Assembly (NCBI GenBank): GCA_009746045.1
Contig: RPFO01000310.1
Location: 2,684,192 to 2,747,588 of the forward strand
Origin: Mesostigma viride
Taxonomy: Eukaryota > Streptophyta > Mesostigmatophyceae > Mesostigmatales > Mesostigmataceae
DNA: 63,397 nt
Reading direction: 5' to 3'
The first letter of the stretch is position 1; each line of letters begins with the position of its first letter. Below, one piece after another: positions 21,746-31,992 of this stretch. The notes beneath the pieces were generated by a model. The model searched no databases. It was not told where the DNA came from and was given only the letters and a program-made list of their open reading frames with translations. A program made the position numbers and the translations under genes.

Positions 21746-24700
21746 GTGGTGAGGGTGAGGCAGCTGGTGATGTGCCAAATATGCGAGCTAGTGCAGGGCA
21801 GCACGGCTCGACCCCCCAGGCTAGCTCACCCCGCCTGGGTGCTGAGTCGCGTGGCGGCGCTAGATGAGAGCGCTGGTGAGGAGGGGGACCATGCAGAGCA
21901 GGGGGCAGTTGCGGTAGGGGATGAAGCACTGTCTCAGGGAACGAGGGAGAAGGGGGTTGGAGGAGGTACTGCAGGGGTACACACTGCAGTTCTGGACGGG
22001 CCACCGGTACGAAGGTCCTCCCCACACCCGGGACCTCAGGCACAACAGTCTCAATGTCCATTGGAGGCAGGTGGTACACTCAGTGTACTTAACATGGCAA
22101 TGAGGTTACACACACGGTTGGGTCATGGCCACGCTGCAGAGCACTGGGCAGCATCACTGGGGTTTTCGGAGCTGGTGGCGACGTGCAGAGAGGTCTGGCA
22201 GAGGTGTAAGCATTGTCAGCGCAATGTGCCTAAGCCGCATAAGTTTCATGCACGTAGACCGGTGTTAGAGAGGGGCCCGGTGCAAGTGGATGTGCTCAAG
22301 TACGATGACAGGGAGTATGTGCTAGCGGTGGGGCGGTTCTCCAAGTTCAAGGCACTAGAGGTGTTGCCACGCAAGCACAAGGAAGAGCTGCTCACCAGCC
22401 TGCGCTTGGTAAAGGCCAAGTTTGCCGTGGTGTCAACTCTAGAGTGTGACCAGCAGTTCGAGTGTTGCATGAAGGAGCCGGGGTTTGAGCAGATTGTGGT
22501 GGCGGGTGCGGCAGATCACGAACATCAAGGGTTAGTGGAGAGACATATCAGGACCTCCAAGTTTGTGATGAGTGCTATGGCCAGGATGCGCTCGCTGTCG
22601 TACCGCGATCAGGCTCTGTTGTGCAGGCAGATAGAGGAGCACATGAATCACAGGGTGATGGTCAGGGTATATGTGGATGGTGAGGAGGTAGCCGTCACGC
22701 CCCATGGGTTGGAGATGGGCCTGCTCCCGCTGGAGGCGGTAGAAGCATACCGTGATTGGCTGTGTGACAGGTACCTCAGGCTGGTGGACATGGACCTGCG
22801 CAGGGGTGATGTGTACGTGCCTAGCGAGGAGGGAGCAAGGGTGTGGGCGTACCGGGAGGGAAGTGCTTTGGAACAGGGTTTGTGGGAGGGCCCTGTTGTG
22901 GTCAAGTCAGTGGACGGTGACCACATGTTGGCGAAGGTTGGGCGTGAGGACCGCCGCTTCGACCGACTACTGGCGTGGAAACACTTGCGGCCGTACTACG
23001 AGGGGCTAGGTGCGCCAGCAGACCTGCCCCATGAGGAAGGTGCGATGGGCTCCAGCGCGCAGGCTGGAGGTGAGGCGGGGGACCCAGGGACGGCCGCAAG
23101 GGGGGTGAGAGAGGAGACGGGGCCTGATCAGCCTGCGCCCTCTCTTCCGTCGGATGGTGGGTTGCCACTGTCCAATGGCGGTCCAGCCAGTGTGGGACCA
23201 GGCGGGCTGGGGGTTGCCCCTTCCGCTGATGGTCAGGAGGTGCAGCGCGCGACAATGTTTGCCCGTGTCATTGAGCGGCTGCAGGAAGCCCGGCGGGCAA
23301 TCGCGGAACGCGAGCAGCCGGGGGGCACGTTACCACGGGCCGGCGGGGCGGGCAGGCCGTCGGCTGTTGTAGGTGGGGCGCCTCAGGCCGGCGAGGGAGC
23401 CGTAGGAGGGCCACCACAGTCCAGCGAGGCCAATGCAGGGCCAGCCGCAGGTGGAGAGGCACGGGCCGGCGATGCTGGCGCATCGACCGCAGGTGTGGGG
23501 CTACAAGCCGATGGCGCTGATGGGTCGGCTAGCACCCGGCGCGAGTCACTGAGTGGCGGTGATGGCTCCGAGGGCGGCGGCGACGTCGCAATGGAGGCCG
23601 GTAATGAGGTAGCCTCGGTGTCCAAGCTAGTGGATTTTCAGCAGGACGGGCTGGCTGGGTGTCGGTTGGAGGTGGATACTAATGCGGTGGTGTGCTTGCT
23701 AGGTGAAGGGGTAGCTAGGCACTTCCCGCTACAGCCGTCCAAGTGGAAATTTGTGGAGGACTTTTCTGGGGTGGTGCGCATGCCGGTAGTGGGCGAGGTG
23801 ATGCTGACCATTCTTGGGCGTGACGCTCCTTTCTGCGTGCTTGAGGGCTATGATGGGCCGGCGATTCTGGGGCTGCCATTTCTTAATCACCCTGATGTTG
23901 TGATCCAGAGCTCTAGTTTGACCAGGGAGGGCCATGGGTCGATAGAGTTGGAATCGTACAAGGCAGTGCAACCTCTAAGTCTCGTCTCAAGCACCGTGGC
24001 TAGGCTAGCGGCACTGACAGGGACAGAGGGTGTGGCGTGGGGGAAGGATCTCCCGCCAGCGGTAGACCTGGTCATGCCTGCGTTGTTGCATCCATCCAGC
24101 ATCGGTATTACCAAGCGGGACATCGCGGCACATTCTCCGATTGGCTATGAGAGGCTGGTACTAGAGATGTCGACGCAGAGCAGTGTAAAATCGTACGTTA
24201 TACGCGTTATGCGGTCACGGTGGAGTATAATGTATAATACGGTATAATACGGTATTATACGTTATCGTACGGGCACTCTCAGAATACTCCGTTTCACACC
24301 ATGTAACACACCCACCATCAATCCCCATGTTTTAAACACTGTTTAGGACAAAATACAGGGTTGCCCTACCCAAAATACTCAATGAGGTGTACATTGTGGA
24401 CACGATGTAGCATGTAATACTGAGCTAAAGCTCGTCTTGCACATAGTAATGTGATCATAGTTAGTACTATACATGCAGTTCCAACTGGTGAGGAACCCTT
24501 GCACATGCATGCACTTGCTCTATTCATATTATGTGCAAACGTGTGCATGCATAATTGTGTATATGTGTGTATATATCTGGCAGTGCATGCACGCAAATAC
24601 AATTGATGCATTATATGTTTGCATTGTGCGATGCTATGTGCATATACTGAGCTGCATGTGACTGTGTGTGACGATCCAGCCAGCCATGTGGCCCCTCGCC

Positions 24701-26763
24701 CTCGAGGCTGCCATGTGCTCAGCTAGCTTCCCATGAACATGGCCCTGGCAGCGCTAACTGCAAATCCCAACATATTGAATTCTTCTAGTTCTTGCCCAGA
24801 TTAACAAAGCTTTCATCGCGTGCAGCAGCAACCATGCCGTGGCTCCGGAGCAGGCAGGACCGGCACTTCGAGGAGATCAGATGCAGGCCGACGATGCAGT
24901 TGCATGCAGGCCGACGAACAAATGATAAACTCCGGCCACCTGCTTTGCTAAATCCATGTGCTTCGTCTAGCCAGCATCAACATTTTATGACATGCAGGCC
25001 AGAAGAATAAATACCCAAAGACCTTATGTCGGATAAACAAACCGATCTGACTCGGCAAAGCATTAGCAGTACCTCCTGCACAGTGCGGCCGAAATATCAG
25101 GACGTGATATAGCATGCGCTTCCCAACCGCGCCGTTGCCTGGGCGTGAATTTAACCATCCATTACCAATTGACTTATGAGTACGTAGCTATCGATAGCCA
25201 AGCTGGCTAGTTCCTGCGCTTGTATGTTGTAAATAACGCAATCGCTAGGGTGCTATTCCGTGCTTTCGCCATGCAAGTCAGGCAAAATTGGGTAGGAATT
25301 CCTATGTACCGGTATGCACGAAGTGCTCAGTCAGCACGTCGGCTGCTCAGTGCTCGCCCCTCTGTGACTCCCTACCTACCGCCACGTTTCAATTTGCAAT
25401 CCATGTGCTACAGTTCAGACCTGGTTCAGACGGGTTAGTAGAGATACGAAAGCATGTGATCAATCTCACTGTCCGTAGTTTCAAGTCGTTGCAATGTTCC
25501 ACTGTCATCACAGCCGCGCAAAAACAGCCTTGTTCCGCACTGAAACGCCAAAAAACGCCGGAAAATACGGTATTATACGTCATTATGCGTCATTATGCGC
25601 TAAAACGCATAAGTATGAAAAATTATGCGCTAGAACCAGCGCATAACGTATTATACCGTATAATACCGTATAATACGGCGCATAATTGTACACTGACGCA
25701 GAGTGGTTTCTCCAGCTGGTGGTGCGCGTTTCACAGGGCGCTGGAGGAGTGGCAGGGGTATGGCGTGTATGAACCAATGGACAGTGTGCCCAAGGGGGCC
25801 AAGGTACTTCCTCTCAAGATGGTCTTGTCTCACAAGGTAAAGGCTGGGGTGGAGGTATGCTATGTGAGGCCGGTGTCGCAGGAGTTTTCGGGAACCAGTG
25901 AGCTGGCCAAGGAGGAGCTGTACACCCCAGGTCTGGCGTGGGATAGCTTCAGGATTATCACCATGCTGTATCTCGGTTTCCTGGATGAGGGCAGAGACTA
26001 TGGGTGTGCGTCTATTGATGTCAAGCGTGCTTTCCCTCACTCTAGCGAGGAGGTGGCGCGTGAGGTGTGGGAAGGCACGTCACCGGCCCTGGTGGTCCAG
26101 ACACCCTAGTCGTTTTGGATGGAGGAAGTGAGGGCAGAATTCATGGGCTTGTTGAAGGCCATAGAGGGACTGCAGAGTGCCTCGATTGTGTGGCGTATCA
26201 CTTTGATGCGTGCTCTGTTTGAGCTGATGACATTCGAGGTATCCCCGTACGACCCTTCGTTGTTTGTGGCACAGACTCCCTCAGGTCCCTTGTTTGTACA
26301 ATTGCATGGGGATGACCTGCGAGTGGTAGCACCCCGTGCTGTTCTGCATCAGTTCTATGCAGATCTCGCTAAGTGTTTCCCTGTGGGCGAGCTGCAGGTG
26401 GTGGACCAGCAGACTCCGCGTGTCTTCTGCGGTGTAGTGCAGACCCTGCGGGTGACGTCTGGTAGGCATCAGATGCACCTGGGTATTCCTGACAAGTATC
26501 GGGAGGAGCTGATGGGCTCGGTGGATGAGCTGTGTGCTAAGGGCCTAGTGTGGAGCCGCCTGCGTGGCAAGCTAGGCTGGATGGCGGCAGTGTGTGCGCC
26601 CGATCTGGTGGTGCTGAGTAGGACGGTAGATGTCAGACGTGTTGTCGCAAGTCCATCCGTCGGTTGTGAGGCAGTATGTGGCCGAGAGCCAAGGTGTGGT
26701 GCTCTCCGGCCTGTCGGTCTCTCAGCCCGCTGTTCTTCACTGCTTTGCAGATACGTCGGGTGA
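21746..26763 (+). pseudogene. Copia pol: integrase, retropepsin-like segment, reverse transcriptase; split by hAT element
   Basis: The integrase shows HTRLGH...CKHC (zinc part), then VQVDVLKYDD, LECDQQF and DHEHQGLVERHIR (D, D, E triad region) at about 22100-22600. After a long Pro/Ala/Gly-rich linker comes LEVDTNAVVCLL ... AILGLPFL (about 23660-23890), which resembles a retropepsin with DTN in place of DTG. The frame is cut at 24180 by the hAT element and resumes at 25704 in phase. The RT part shows VYEPMDSVPKGAKVLPLK, SIDVKRAF and LHGDDL (instead of YVDDL). An in-frame stop lies at 26107-26109. The frame for RNase H then differs. Confidence 0.82.
24181..25695. mobile_element. hAT-like non-autonomous DNA transposon inside Copia pol
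   Basis: The ends read CAGTGTAAAAT and, inverted, CAGTGTACAAT. The element is flanked by an 8-bp target duplication ACGCAGAG (24173-24180 and 25696-25703). CAGTG-type ends with 8-bp duplications are typical of hAT transposons. Subterminal parts are rich in ATAATACGGTATAATACGGT-like palindromes at both ends. No transposase is visible in the 1515 bp. Removing it with one duplication copy joins the Copia pol frame exactly. Confidence 0.85.
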
Positions 26764-27244
26764 GGGCAGGGAACTGACCAAGCTGAGGGCACGGATGGGT
26801 GGTCTGTTTGTGCTCTGTAACCCAGGGGGTCGGGGATCGCTGTGTGGGTGGTATTCGAGACTGTGCAGGCGTGTGGCAGTTGGCTCTGACACAAAGGAGT
26901 GCCGTGGTGTGTGTGAGTGTATCAAGGCTTCGCTGTACCTCGAGCAGTTCTTGCGCTGGATGGGCAAGTGGATGGGTGTCCGTTTGGTGCTGACGACAAC
27001 TGTGCATACGGATAGCCAGCCGCTTGTGAGCTTTATCCTTAACAGCTTGTCCAGGACGCGTGACCTCGATTTCCTGCTGTTGAAGGAGCTGTCTTACGCT
27101 GTGAGCGTTCTCCATCTGCCGGGGAGGCTGAACCCGGCGGACGCGGTGACCAAGCTGTTTGCAGCGGCGCGAGAGCAGTATCGCATCTTGCGGATGGTGA
27201 TGGCAGGTTCTCTTGGGGATCTGCGGGAGTTGTTGGTTGTTTGA
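26630..27244 (+). pseudogene. Copia RNase H domain
   Basis: CFADTSGEG, ECRGVCECIKASLYL, HTDSQPLVSFI and LNPADAVTKLF match the successive active-site blocks of Copia RNase H, including the final NPAD..TK signature. It overlaps the end of the RT frame in a different frame, so a frameshift near 26630 separates it from RT. In an active element this domain removes the RNA strand during cDNA synthesis. Stop at 27242-27244. Confidence 0.82.
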
Positions 27245-27735
27245 GCTTGGACCCTGTGGAATTTTAGCCTGTGGCCAACTTGAGAACGTTGTTTGGGCCG
27301 GGGGTGATCCTTATGCCTGCCCTATACTGGTGGTGACCCGGCACGGTTGGATAATTTGCTCCATAATTGATTTGGTGGGGGAGTGTCCTTGGTTGAGGAC
27401 TGGTGCGGTTGGAAGGGGTTTGTGATGTGTATGGGTCGTGTGGGTGTGCCGGGGTCAAGGGTGGTCGTTTAGATCAGTCTTGTATTCTCGCTTGCTTACA
27501 TGACTTACTGTACTTCAGACACTGGCAGTATGTGCAAGGCGTGAATGGGCGCCAAGTTAGAGGGGTTGGAGCTCCCCTAGTACATAGCGTCTTGTGCGTA
27601 CTGTCTCCGAGAGTGTTTGTGAGTAACCCTTGGGTGGTGGTGGATATTGTGAGGATTGTTGGCATGTATGTCGACTGTGGGTTGTGGTTAAGTGGCCGAG
27701 TGGTGGATGTGACTGCTCGAAAGAAAAGGGGCTGG
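27245..27735. other. Copia 3' untranslated region and polypurine tract
   Basis: There is no coding frame. AAAGAAAAGGGG at about 27720-27731 lies just before the LTR start and fits the polypurine tract that primes plus-strand synthesis. Confidence 0.6.
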
Positions 27736-28537
27736 TGTTATATTGTGGGCTCGCAGTCACATAAAGTATTGGAACTTGGTTATGCTCGGAATTGGCTAAG
27801 TCCGGGGGTCAGCCGGCAGCGCCGCGCTGAGGTTTATTTGCTGGGCCGGCGGTCAGTGGGAATTTATGTGTACGGTCAGGCAACGGGTCGTAGCTAGTGG
27901 CCGAGTGGTGGATGTGACTGCTCGAAAGAAAAGGGGCTGGTGTTATAATGTGGGCTCGCAGTCACATAAAGTATTGGAACTTGGTTATGCTCGGAATTGG
28001 CTAAGTCCGGGGGTCAGCCGGCAGCGCCGCGCTGAGGTTTATTTGCTGGGCCGGCGGTCAGTGGGAATTTATGTGTACGGTCACGCAACGGGTCGTAGGT
28101 TCTGGCTGTGGGCTATTTTGGGTTCTGGCCATTACCGTTGGTTCCGTGGGCAACCTTGGTTCCGTACCGTTTGTCCAGGCAGTGGGGATGATCTCGGTTG
28201 CAGTGTGTTATGTTGTGGAGTGTCGTTTGGAATTATGTTTGTGTATTTCGGTTGGTTTGTACTTGGGTACGTTCTCAGGCCCACGCCGTTGCTCAGCGTT
28301 GGGTGAAGCCACAGAGCTACTCGCAGTGATGACCTACAGCGGAGCATTGAGTCAAAGCTGTTTGGCGGCGTGAAAGGCAGACACGCAGGAGAAAGCTTTG
28401 AATCACGTTGCAGCAAAATGCTGTCAATGGCCGACGTTGTCGACATGTCCGGGGCTGGGCGCTGAGCGAGTAATCTATTCTATTACGTCTTTTATTATTC
28501 AGAAATACAATACACTTGGCGAATTTTATTTTTAACA
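27736..28537 (+). repeat. Copia 3' LTR with 205-bp tandem duplication
   Basis: The full 3' LTR is 27941-28537. The 205 bases from about 27691 to 27895, covering the polypurine tract and the first 160 LTR bases, are duplicated directly at 27896-28100. As a result the LTR start TGTTAT appears at both 27736 and 27941. The outer end is followed by the target duplication GCCTG. Confidence 0.88.
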
Positions 28538-28542
28538 GCCTG

Positions 28543-28747
28543 TGCTTGTTAAGGAGGCATGAACCATCATGGCGGTGCAGGTGCACCTTGTGCACCCAGA
28601 GCAGCTAGGTGATAGTTGTACATCCTCCACCTGCAGGTTGTAGCCCTGATTGTATTACAAACCCATAGATGCCCCTTTCTCAGGGCTATGTGTTACATAT
28701 GCTCCCAACGGAGCTATGATTTTAATTAATTAATTAATTAATTAATG
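28543..28747 (+). mobile_element. 3' end of the second non-LTR element
   Basis: This stretch contains the hairpin GCTCC-CAAC-GGAGC at 28701-28714 and a (TTAA)n tail at about 28721-28746, like the 3' end of the LINE at 19119-19159. It continues the remnant at 19160-19844 across the Copia insertion. Confidence 0.55.
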
Positions 28748-28859
28748 GGACAATTTGCCGTAACTGAATATACTGTCGTTGGACTAAAGTAATATTAGCT
28801 GCGTACCCTTTTCAATGGGTCGGCCTACGTTATATACCAGCAACTGCGTGAGTGACCCC

Positions 28860-29060
28860 CTCTTTTCCCCCTGTTCCCCCCTGCGTGTCCCCCCGTTCCG
28901 CGCCGAGTGCTTGGGGACCCCGCAGCGTGTCCCCCCTGCGTGTTCCCCCGTTCCCCCCTGCGTGTCCCCCCGTTCCGCGCCGAGTGCTTGTCTGTTTCCC
29001 TGTTCCCCCCGCGCGTGATTGTCTGTCCCCCGCGCGCGAGTCCGTGATCGAGAGTACGAG
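28860..29060. repeat. C-rich repeats at the left edge of the viral block
   Basis: CCTGCGTGTCCCCCCGTTCC occurs at about 28881 and again at about 28959. Both copies run into GCGCCGAGTGCTTG, a shift of 78 bp. Shorter CTGCGTGTTCCCCC-like units lie between. No gene is supported. Such arrays are often near viral genome ends (inference). Confidence 0.6.
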
Positions 29061-29113
29061 TGGCAAGTCCGTGTCAGTCTCCGCTGGCGGTGTGCGTGCG
29101 TTTATGGTCGCGC

Positions 29114-29125
29114 AAAAATAATCTC
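29114..29125 (+). promoter_or_regulatory. Candidate viral promoter element AAAAATAATCTC
   Basis: The motif lies 26 bases before the ATG at 29152. A near match (AAAAAAGTAATCTC) lies at exactly the same distance before the fibre gene at 41338, and AAAAAATCTC lies 24 bases before 40915. Confidence 0.4.
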
Positions 29126-29151
29126 GTCGTTCGGCATATCAGTGTCGCGCC

Positions 29152-30270
29152 ATGACGCATCCGGGTTGGTTGTCCGAGGCGCGTCTGATGTGCGAGTTCG
29201 TGGGCGCGTGCGTGCAGCCGTCGTCGCACATCCAGGAGTGGCCGGTGGCGGGCAAGCTGGCGGACGCCTTCAACGCGTTCCTCGCGGCGAAGGGTCTGCC
29301 CCCGTACGCCGCGTCCCGGCTGGCAGGCCCCTGCCCGGGGGCGGACGACCTGGCCCTGTGGTCCGGCGTGCTGGCGGGCAAGGGGGGCGTGCTGATGCAC
29401 GTGGCGGGGGTCGCTGGGGGCGAGAGCGGGGGGTGGTACTGGGCGCAGAACGTGTCGCTGGTCCATCCGGCTCCCGTGCCCTCGGACGGGGAGGTGAAGC
29501 CGTTCCCCCCTTGGTTCAACGGGGAGCGTTTCCTGGCTGCCCGCGAGGCGGGCAAGAGGCGCGAGGAGATGCGCAGGTGGGTGAGCGCGTACGCGGGCGA
29601 GCACGGGCTGTTCGCGGAGATCACGGAGGAGGAGGAGTCGTTCCTGGAGGAGTGCCACGGCTACCCCGAGGGCGAGATGGCGGACCTGAAGGGCCTGCGC
29701 GAGATCCGCGCGCACATGGCGAAGGTGGGCGGCGCGCCCCCCGCGTGGATGAACGAGCGCGTCCGCGAGATCCGCGAGCGGCTCACGGCGGCGTTCAGCC
29801 GCAAGCAGGGTTCGTCCTCGCGCTGGCGCCTGCGCGACAACCAGGCGGGCGACGCGCTGACGGCGCGGCTGAAGTGGCGGTCGGCGGAGGAGGAGGAGCA
29901 CGACCTGCAGGGGTCGGGCGAGGCGCGGGGCGGGCGCGAGGAGGAGGGCAAGGAGCGCGAGGCGGCGGCGCTGGACACGTACCTGCGGCTGTTCCTGCAG
30001 CACAGCGACCTGGTGGTCCTGGAACGCGGCGGGCGCCTGCCGCTGGCGGAGTTCCGCCGCCTGTTCTTCGTGGAGTACCTCCAGAACGGCAGCCGCATGA
30101 CGCGGCGAGTGCCCAACGCGGACCTGGCCGCCCTGCTGGCCCCCCACGGGGTCGCCGTGACAGGAAACGTGCGCATGGGCAGCGGGGAGGAGGAGAAGCG
30201 CACGGTGTGGGTGACGGGGGTGGCCCGGAGGGCGCTAGGAACGACGCGTAATAATAATAATGATGAATAA
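29152..30270 (+). CDS. Hypothetical viral protein, 372 aa
   Basis: I do not recognise this protein. It has no signal peptide or membrane segment. The middle is charged (EITEEEESFLEECHG; EEEEHDLQGSGEARGG) and likely helical. The last about 80 residues form a compact predicted unit (LDTYLRLFLQHSDLVVLE ... LAEFRRLFFVEYLQNG ... ADLAALLAPHGVAV) that could be a winged-helix-like fold, as found at the ends of some viral replication proteins, but that is only a guess. Trp and Pro are frequent in the first half. The start is the ATG at 29152, preceded by the A-rich promoter candidate. The frame is intact for its whole length, which is unusual in this block. The stop is followed by AATAATAATAATGATGAATA, which includes an AATAAA-like signal. 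Confidence 0.75.
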   Translation: MTHPGWLSEARLMCEFVGACVQPSSHIQEWPVAGKLADAFNAFLAAKGLPPYAASRLAGPCPGADDLALWSGVLAGKGGVLMHVAGVAGGESGGWYWAQNVSLVHPAPVPSDGEVKPFPPWFNGERFLAAREAGKRREEMRRWVSAYAGEHGLFAEITEEEESFLEECHGYPEGEMADLKGLREIRAHMAKVGGAPPAWMNERVREIRERLTAAFSRKQGSSSRWRLRDNQAGDALTARLKWRSAEEEEHDLQGSGEARGGREEEGKEREAAALDTYLRLFLQHSDLVVLERGGRLPLAEFRRLFFVEYLQNGSRMTRRVPNADLAALLAPHGVAVTGNVRMGSGEEEKRTVWVTGVARRALGTTRNNNNDE

Positions 30271-30312
30271 AACCTCGATGGATGCAATACAGTGAGCGCA
30301 AATGCACGGTAT

Positions 30313-31346
30313 TCAGCGCCGCCTCCGCACGGCACTCTGTGGCCTCCTGACCCGCCTGGCGGCGGTGGGGTGGCCGGGGTCCGGTGGCGAGGGCGGTGGC
30401 GGGCCGTAGTTGTCCATCCACCATCGGTAGGCCGCTTCCGGGTCCGCCCCCGCCTTGCCTTTGTCCCGGTGTCGCCTCTCCTGCTCGCTGGCGGGTGGGG
30501 GACCAGCCACCTGGGGTCGGCGGGTATCTGTTGTGGCAGTTCCGGCTGAGGAGGGCTTTGTCGTCGAGAGGGACCGCTTTCCGTGGCGGCGGATCTCTTC
30601 GCCATCCGTCGGAGACGCTGGGATTCTAGCTTACTGGCCCGTCGTTTTTCCGCCCATGCGACGGTGGCAGCTGGGTCTTGGCTCTTTAATAGTTCGGTGC
30701 GTCGTTTCTCCCTTTCCTTCTTCAAGGCCCGTTCTTTTTCCGCCCATTCGACGGCGGCTGGGTCTTGGCTCTTTCTCAGTTTGGCGCGTGAATCCCTCAA
30801 TTTGCGATTTTTGACTTCGCGATTCGTCTCCTGCCCTTCCTTGGCGTTCTTTTCAAGCCATTGTCTACCCCTAGCCCGGACTTTTTCTACCCATGCAGTG
30901 TCGTCGGGGTCCTTGCTCTTTCTCAGTTCAGCATATCTTTCCCGGGCTTTGCGATTTTTGGCTTCCGATCGCGCGATGTCGTCGGGATCCTTTCTCTTTT
31001 TCAGTTCAGCGTATCTTTCCCGGGCTTTGCGATTGCTGGCTTCTCTTTGTGTTTCCTGCCTCTGCGCCTGTTGCCACCCGCCCCCCTCCTCGTCACCCGC
31101 CTGGGCGGATCGCTCCTTCTCGTACGCGTCCAGGTCGAAAAAGTCGTCTGGTCCTGGTCCCGCCTCGTCGAGTTCCTCCCACGCTCCCTGCTCTAAGGTG
31201 GGCATCTCGACCATGGTAAGCGGGTCACCGGGCTCGGCCTCCTCGAAGCGGGCCAGCTCGTTCAGGTCCAGGTCCCCCAGGCCGTCGTCGTCCCCCGCGT
31301 CGTCCGCCCGCACCCTGTGTCTTCGGGTCGCTCTCCGCCGCGCCAT
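30313..31346 (-). CDS. Coiled-coil, basic repeat protein (frameshift near its end)
   Basis: Its ATG is at 31346; the same frame is open to a GTG at 31388. After an acidic part (LGDLDLNELARFEEAEPGD, FFDLDAYEKE) come four to five imperfect repeats of about 35 residues, each with NRKARERYAELKKRKDPDD-like sequence. They are strongly helical and basic, like AT-hook or bZIP-like nuclear proteins. The role is unknown; DNA binding is an inference. The 31388 frame runs on antisense through the neighbouring gene, while another frame from about 30510 gives AAYRWWMDNYGPPPPSPP and a stop at 30313. I take the second as the true end, with an indel near the GTGGGGGACC run. It is convergent with the 29152 gene. 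Confidence 0.6.
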
Positions 31347-31435
31347 GTCCTCGAGTACACCCGGCTGCGAAAATATTTCATCCTCCACAGGGTCACATCA
31401 TATGTGAAGGCACCTCCGCAAACGTTTTTGACGCG

Positions 31436-31738
31436 GTGAAAACCGGCCCCAACGAGGACCGCGGCATCTGGATCCACCCCAAGCCCCCCCTAGGGATGTG
31501 GATCAGCCCATATTTCTGGAGCTGGCCAATATTTCCGTGTTTTGTGATCACTTCCGTTTCCATGGTCAGGGGCGAGGAGGATACAGTACTGGAGAAGCTC
31601 GGGCCCGGTTTGGGCGTGCTGGGGTACTACGAGGAGGCAAGGGAGTACAGGGGCCTGGAGTTTGCCGGGCCCAATAAACGCCTGATGGGCGCGAACAGGT
31701 GTTTCAATCGCGAGGGCCGCGCAAGACTGGCCGCTTGA
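31436..31738 (+). pseudogene. KilA-N domain fragment
   Basis: The fragment KTGPNEDRGIWIHPK...MWISPYFW matches the core of a KilA-N DNA-binding domain (TG..RG.WIHP....WISP). No start or N-terminal strand is present upstream. After about 35 residues the sequence is no longer KilA-N-like, though ELREYRGL-like helices follow. It resembles the KilA-N part of the gene at 31993-32736 (RTGPVDERGAWIH). I read it as a truncated relative left by recombination. Confidence 0.55.
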
Positions 31739-31992
31739 TTGGCCACGATCGCCGTGCCCTGAAATGGGAATCCCCCCATCACAGATCATCTACCTGTGGT
31801 GCATAATGGGATCTACCCTTGAATCTTCCAAGGAGCAGAAGCGATTTTAAAACTAGTGATTGGTCAAAGACCTTTATCGCGGCCTTGCAGAGGCACTGAG
31901 ATACCCCAACATGAACCTGACAAAGACGAAGTTTATTTATTAAATGTTCATAATGTTTACGGTTTATGACTCAAGTCCTACCATCGTTACTC
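31739..31992. other. Spacer, AT-rich
   Basis: No gene is seen. TTTATTTATTAAATG at about 31929-31943 may hold the polyadenylation signal of the minus-strand gene that ends at 31993. Confidence 0.5.

Larger units (their letters stand above)
19850..28537 (+). mobile_element. Copia-type LTR retrotransposon, decayed
   Basis: Long terminal repeats start TGTTATA and end TTTTTAACA. The element is flanked by the 5-bp target duplication GCCTG at 19845-19849 and 28538-28542. Inside lie gag with two zinc knuckles, an integrase, a retropepsin-like segment, and a Copia-style reverse transcriptase and RNase H. A hAT-like element is inserted in pol. Stop codons and frameshifts in gag, RT and RNase H make it non-autonomous now. 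Confidence 0.92.

Noticed and set aside
29019-30251. Long Arg/Gly/Ala-rich frame overlapping the 29152 gene, and a 357-codon antisense frame
   Set aside because: Shadows of a GC-rich gene; their composition is low-complexity and lacks domain signs, while the 29152 frame is balanced.
29661-30312. C-terminal extension of the minus coiled-coil gene across the 29152 gene
   Set aside because: Antisense to a good frame; a natural end in another frame at 30313 fits better with one indel.
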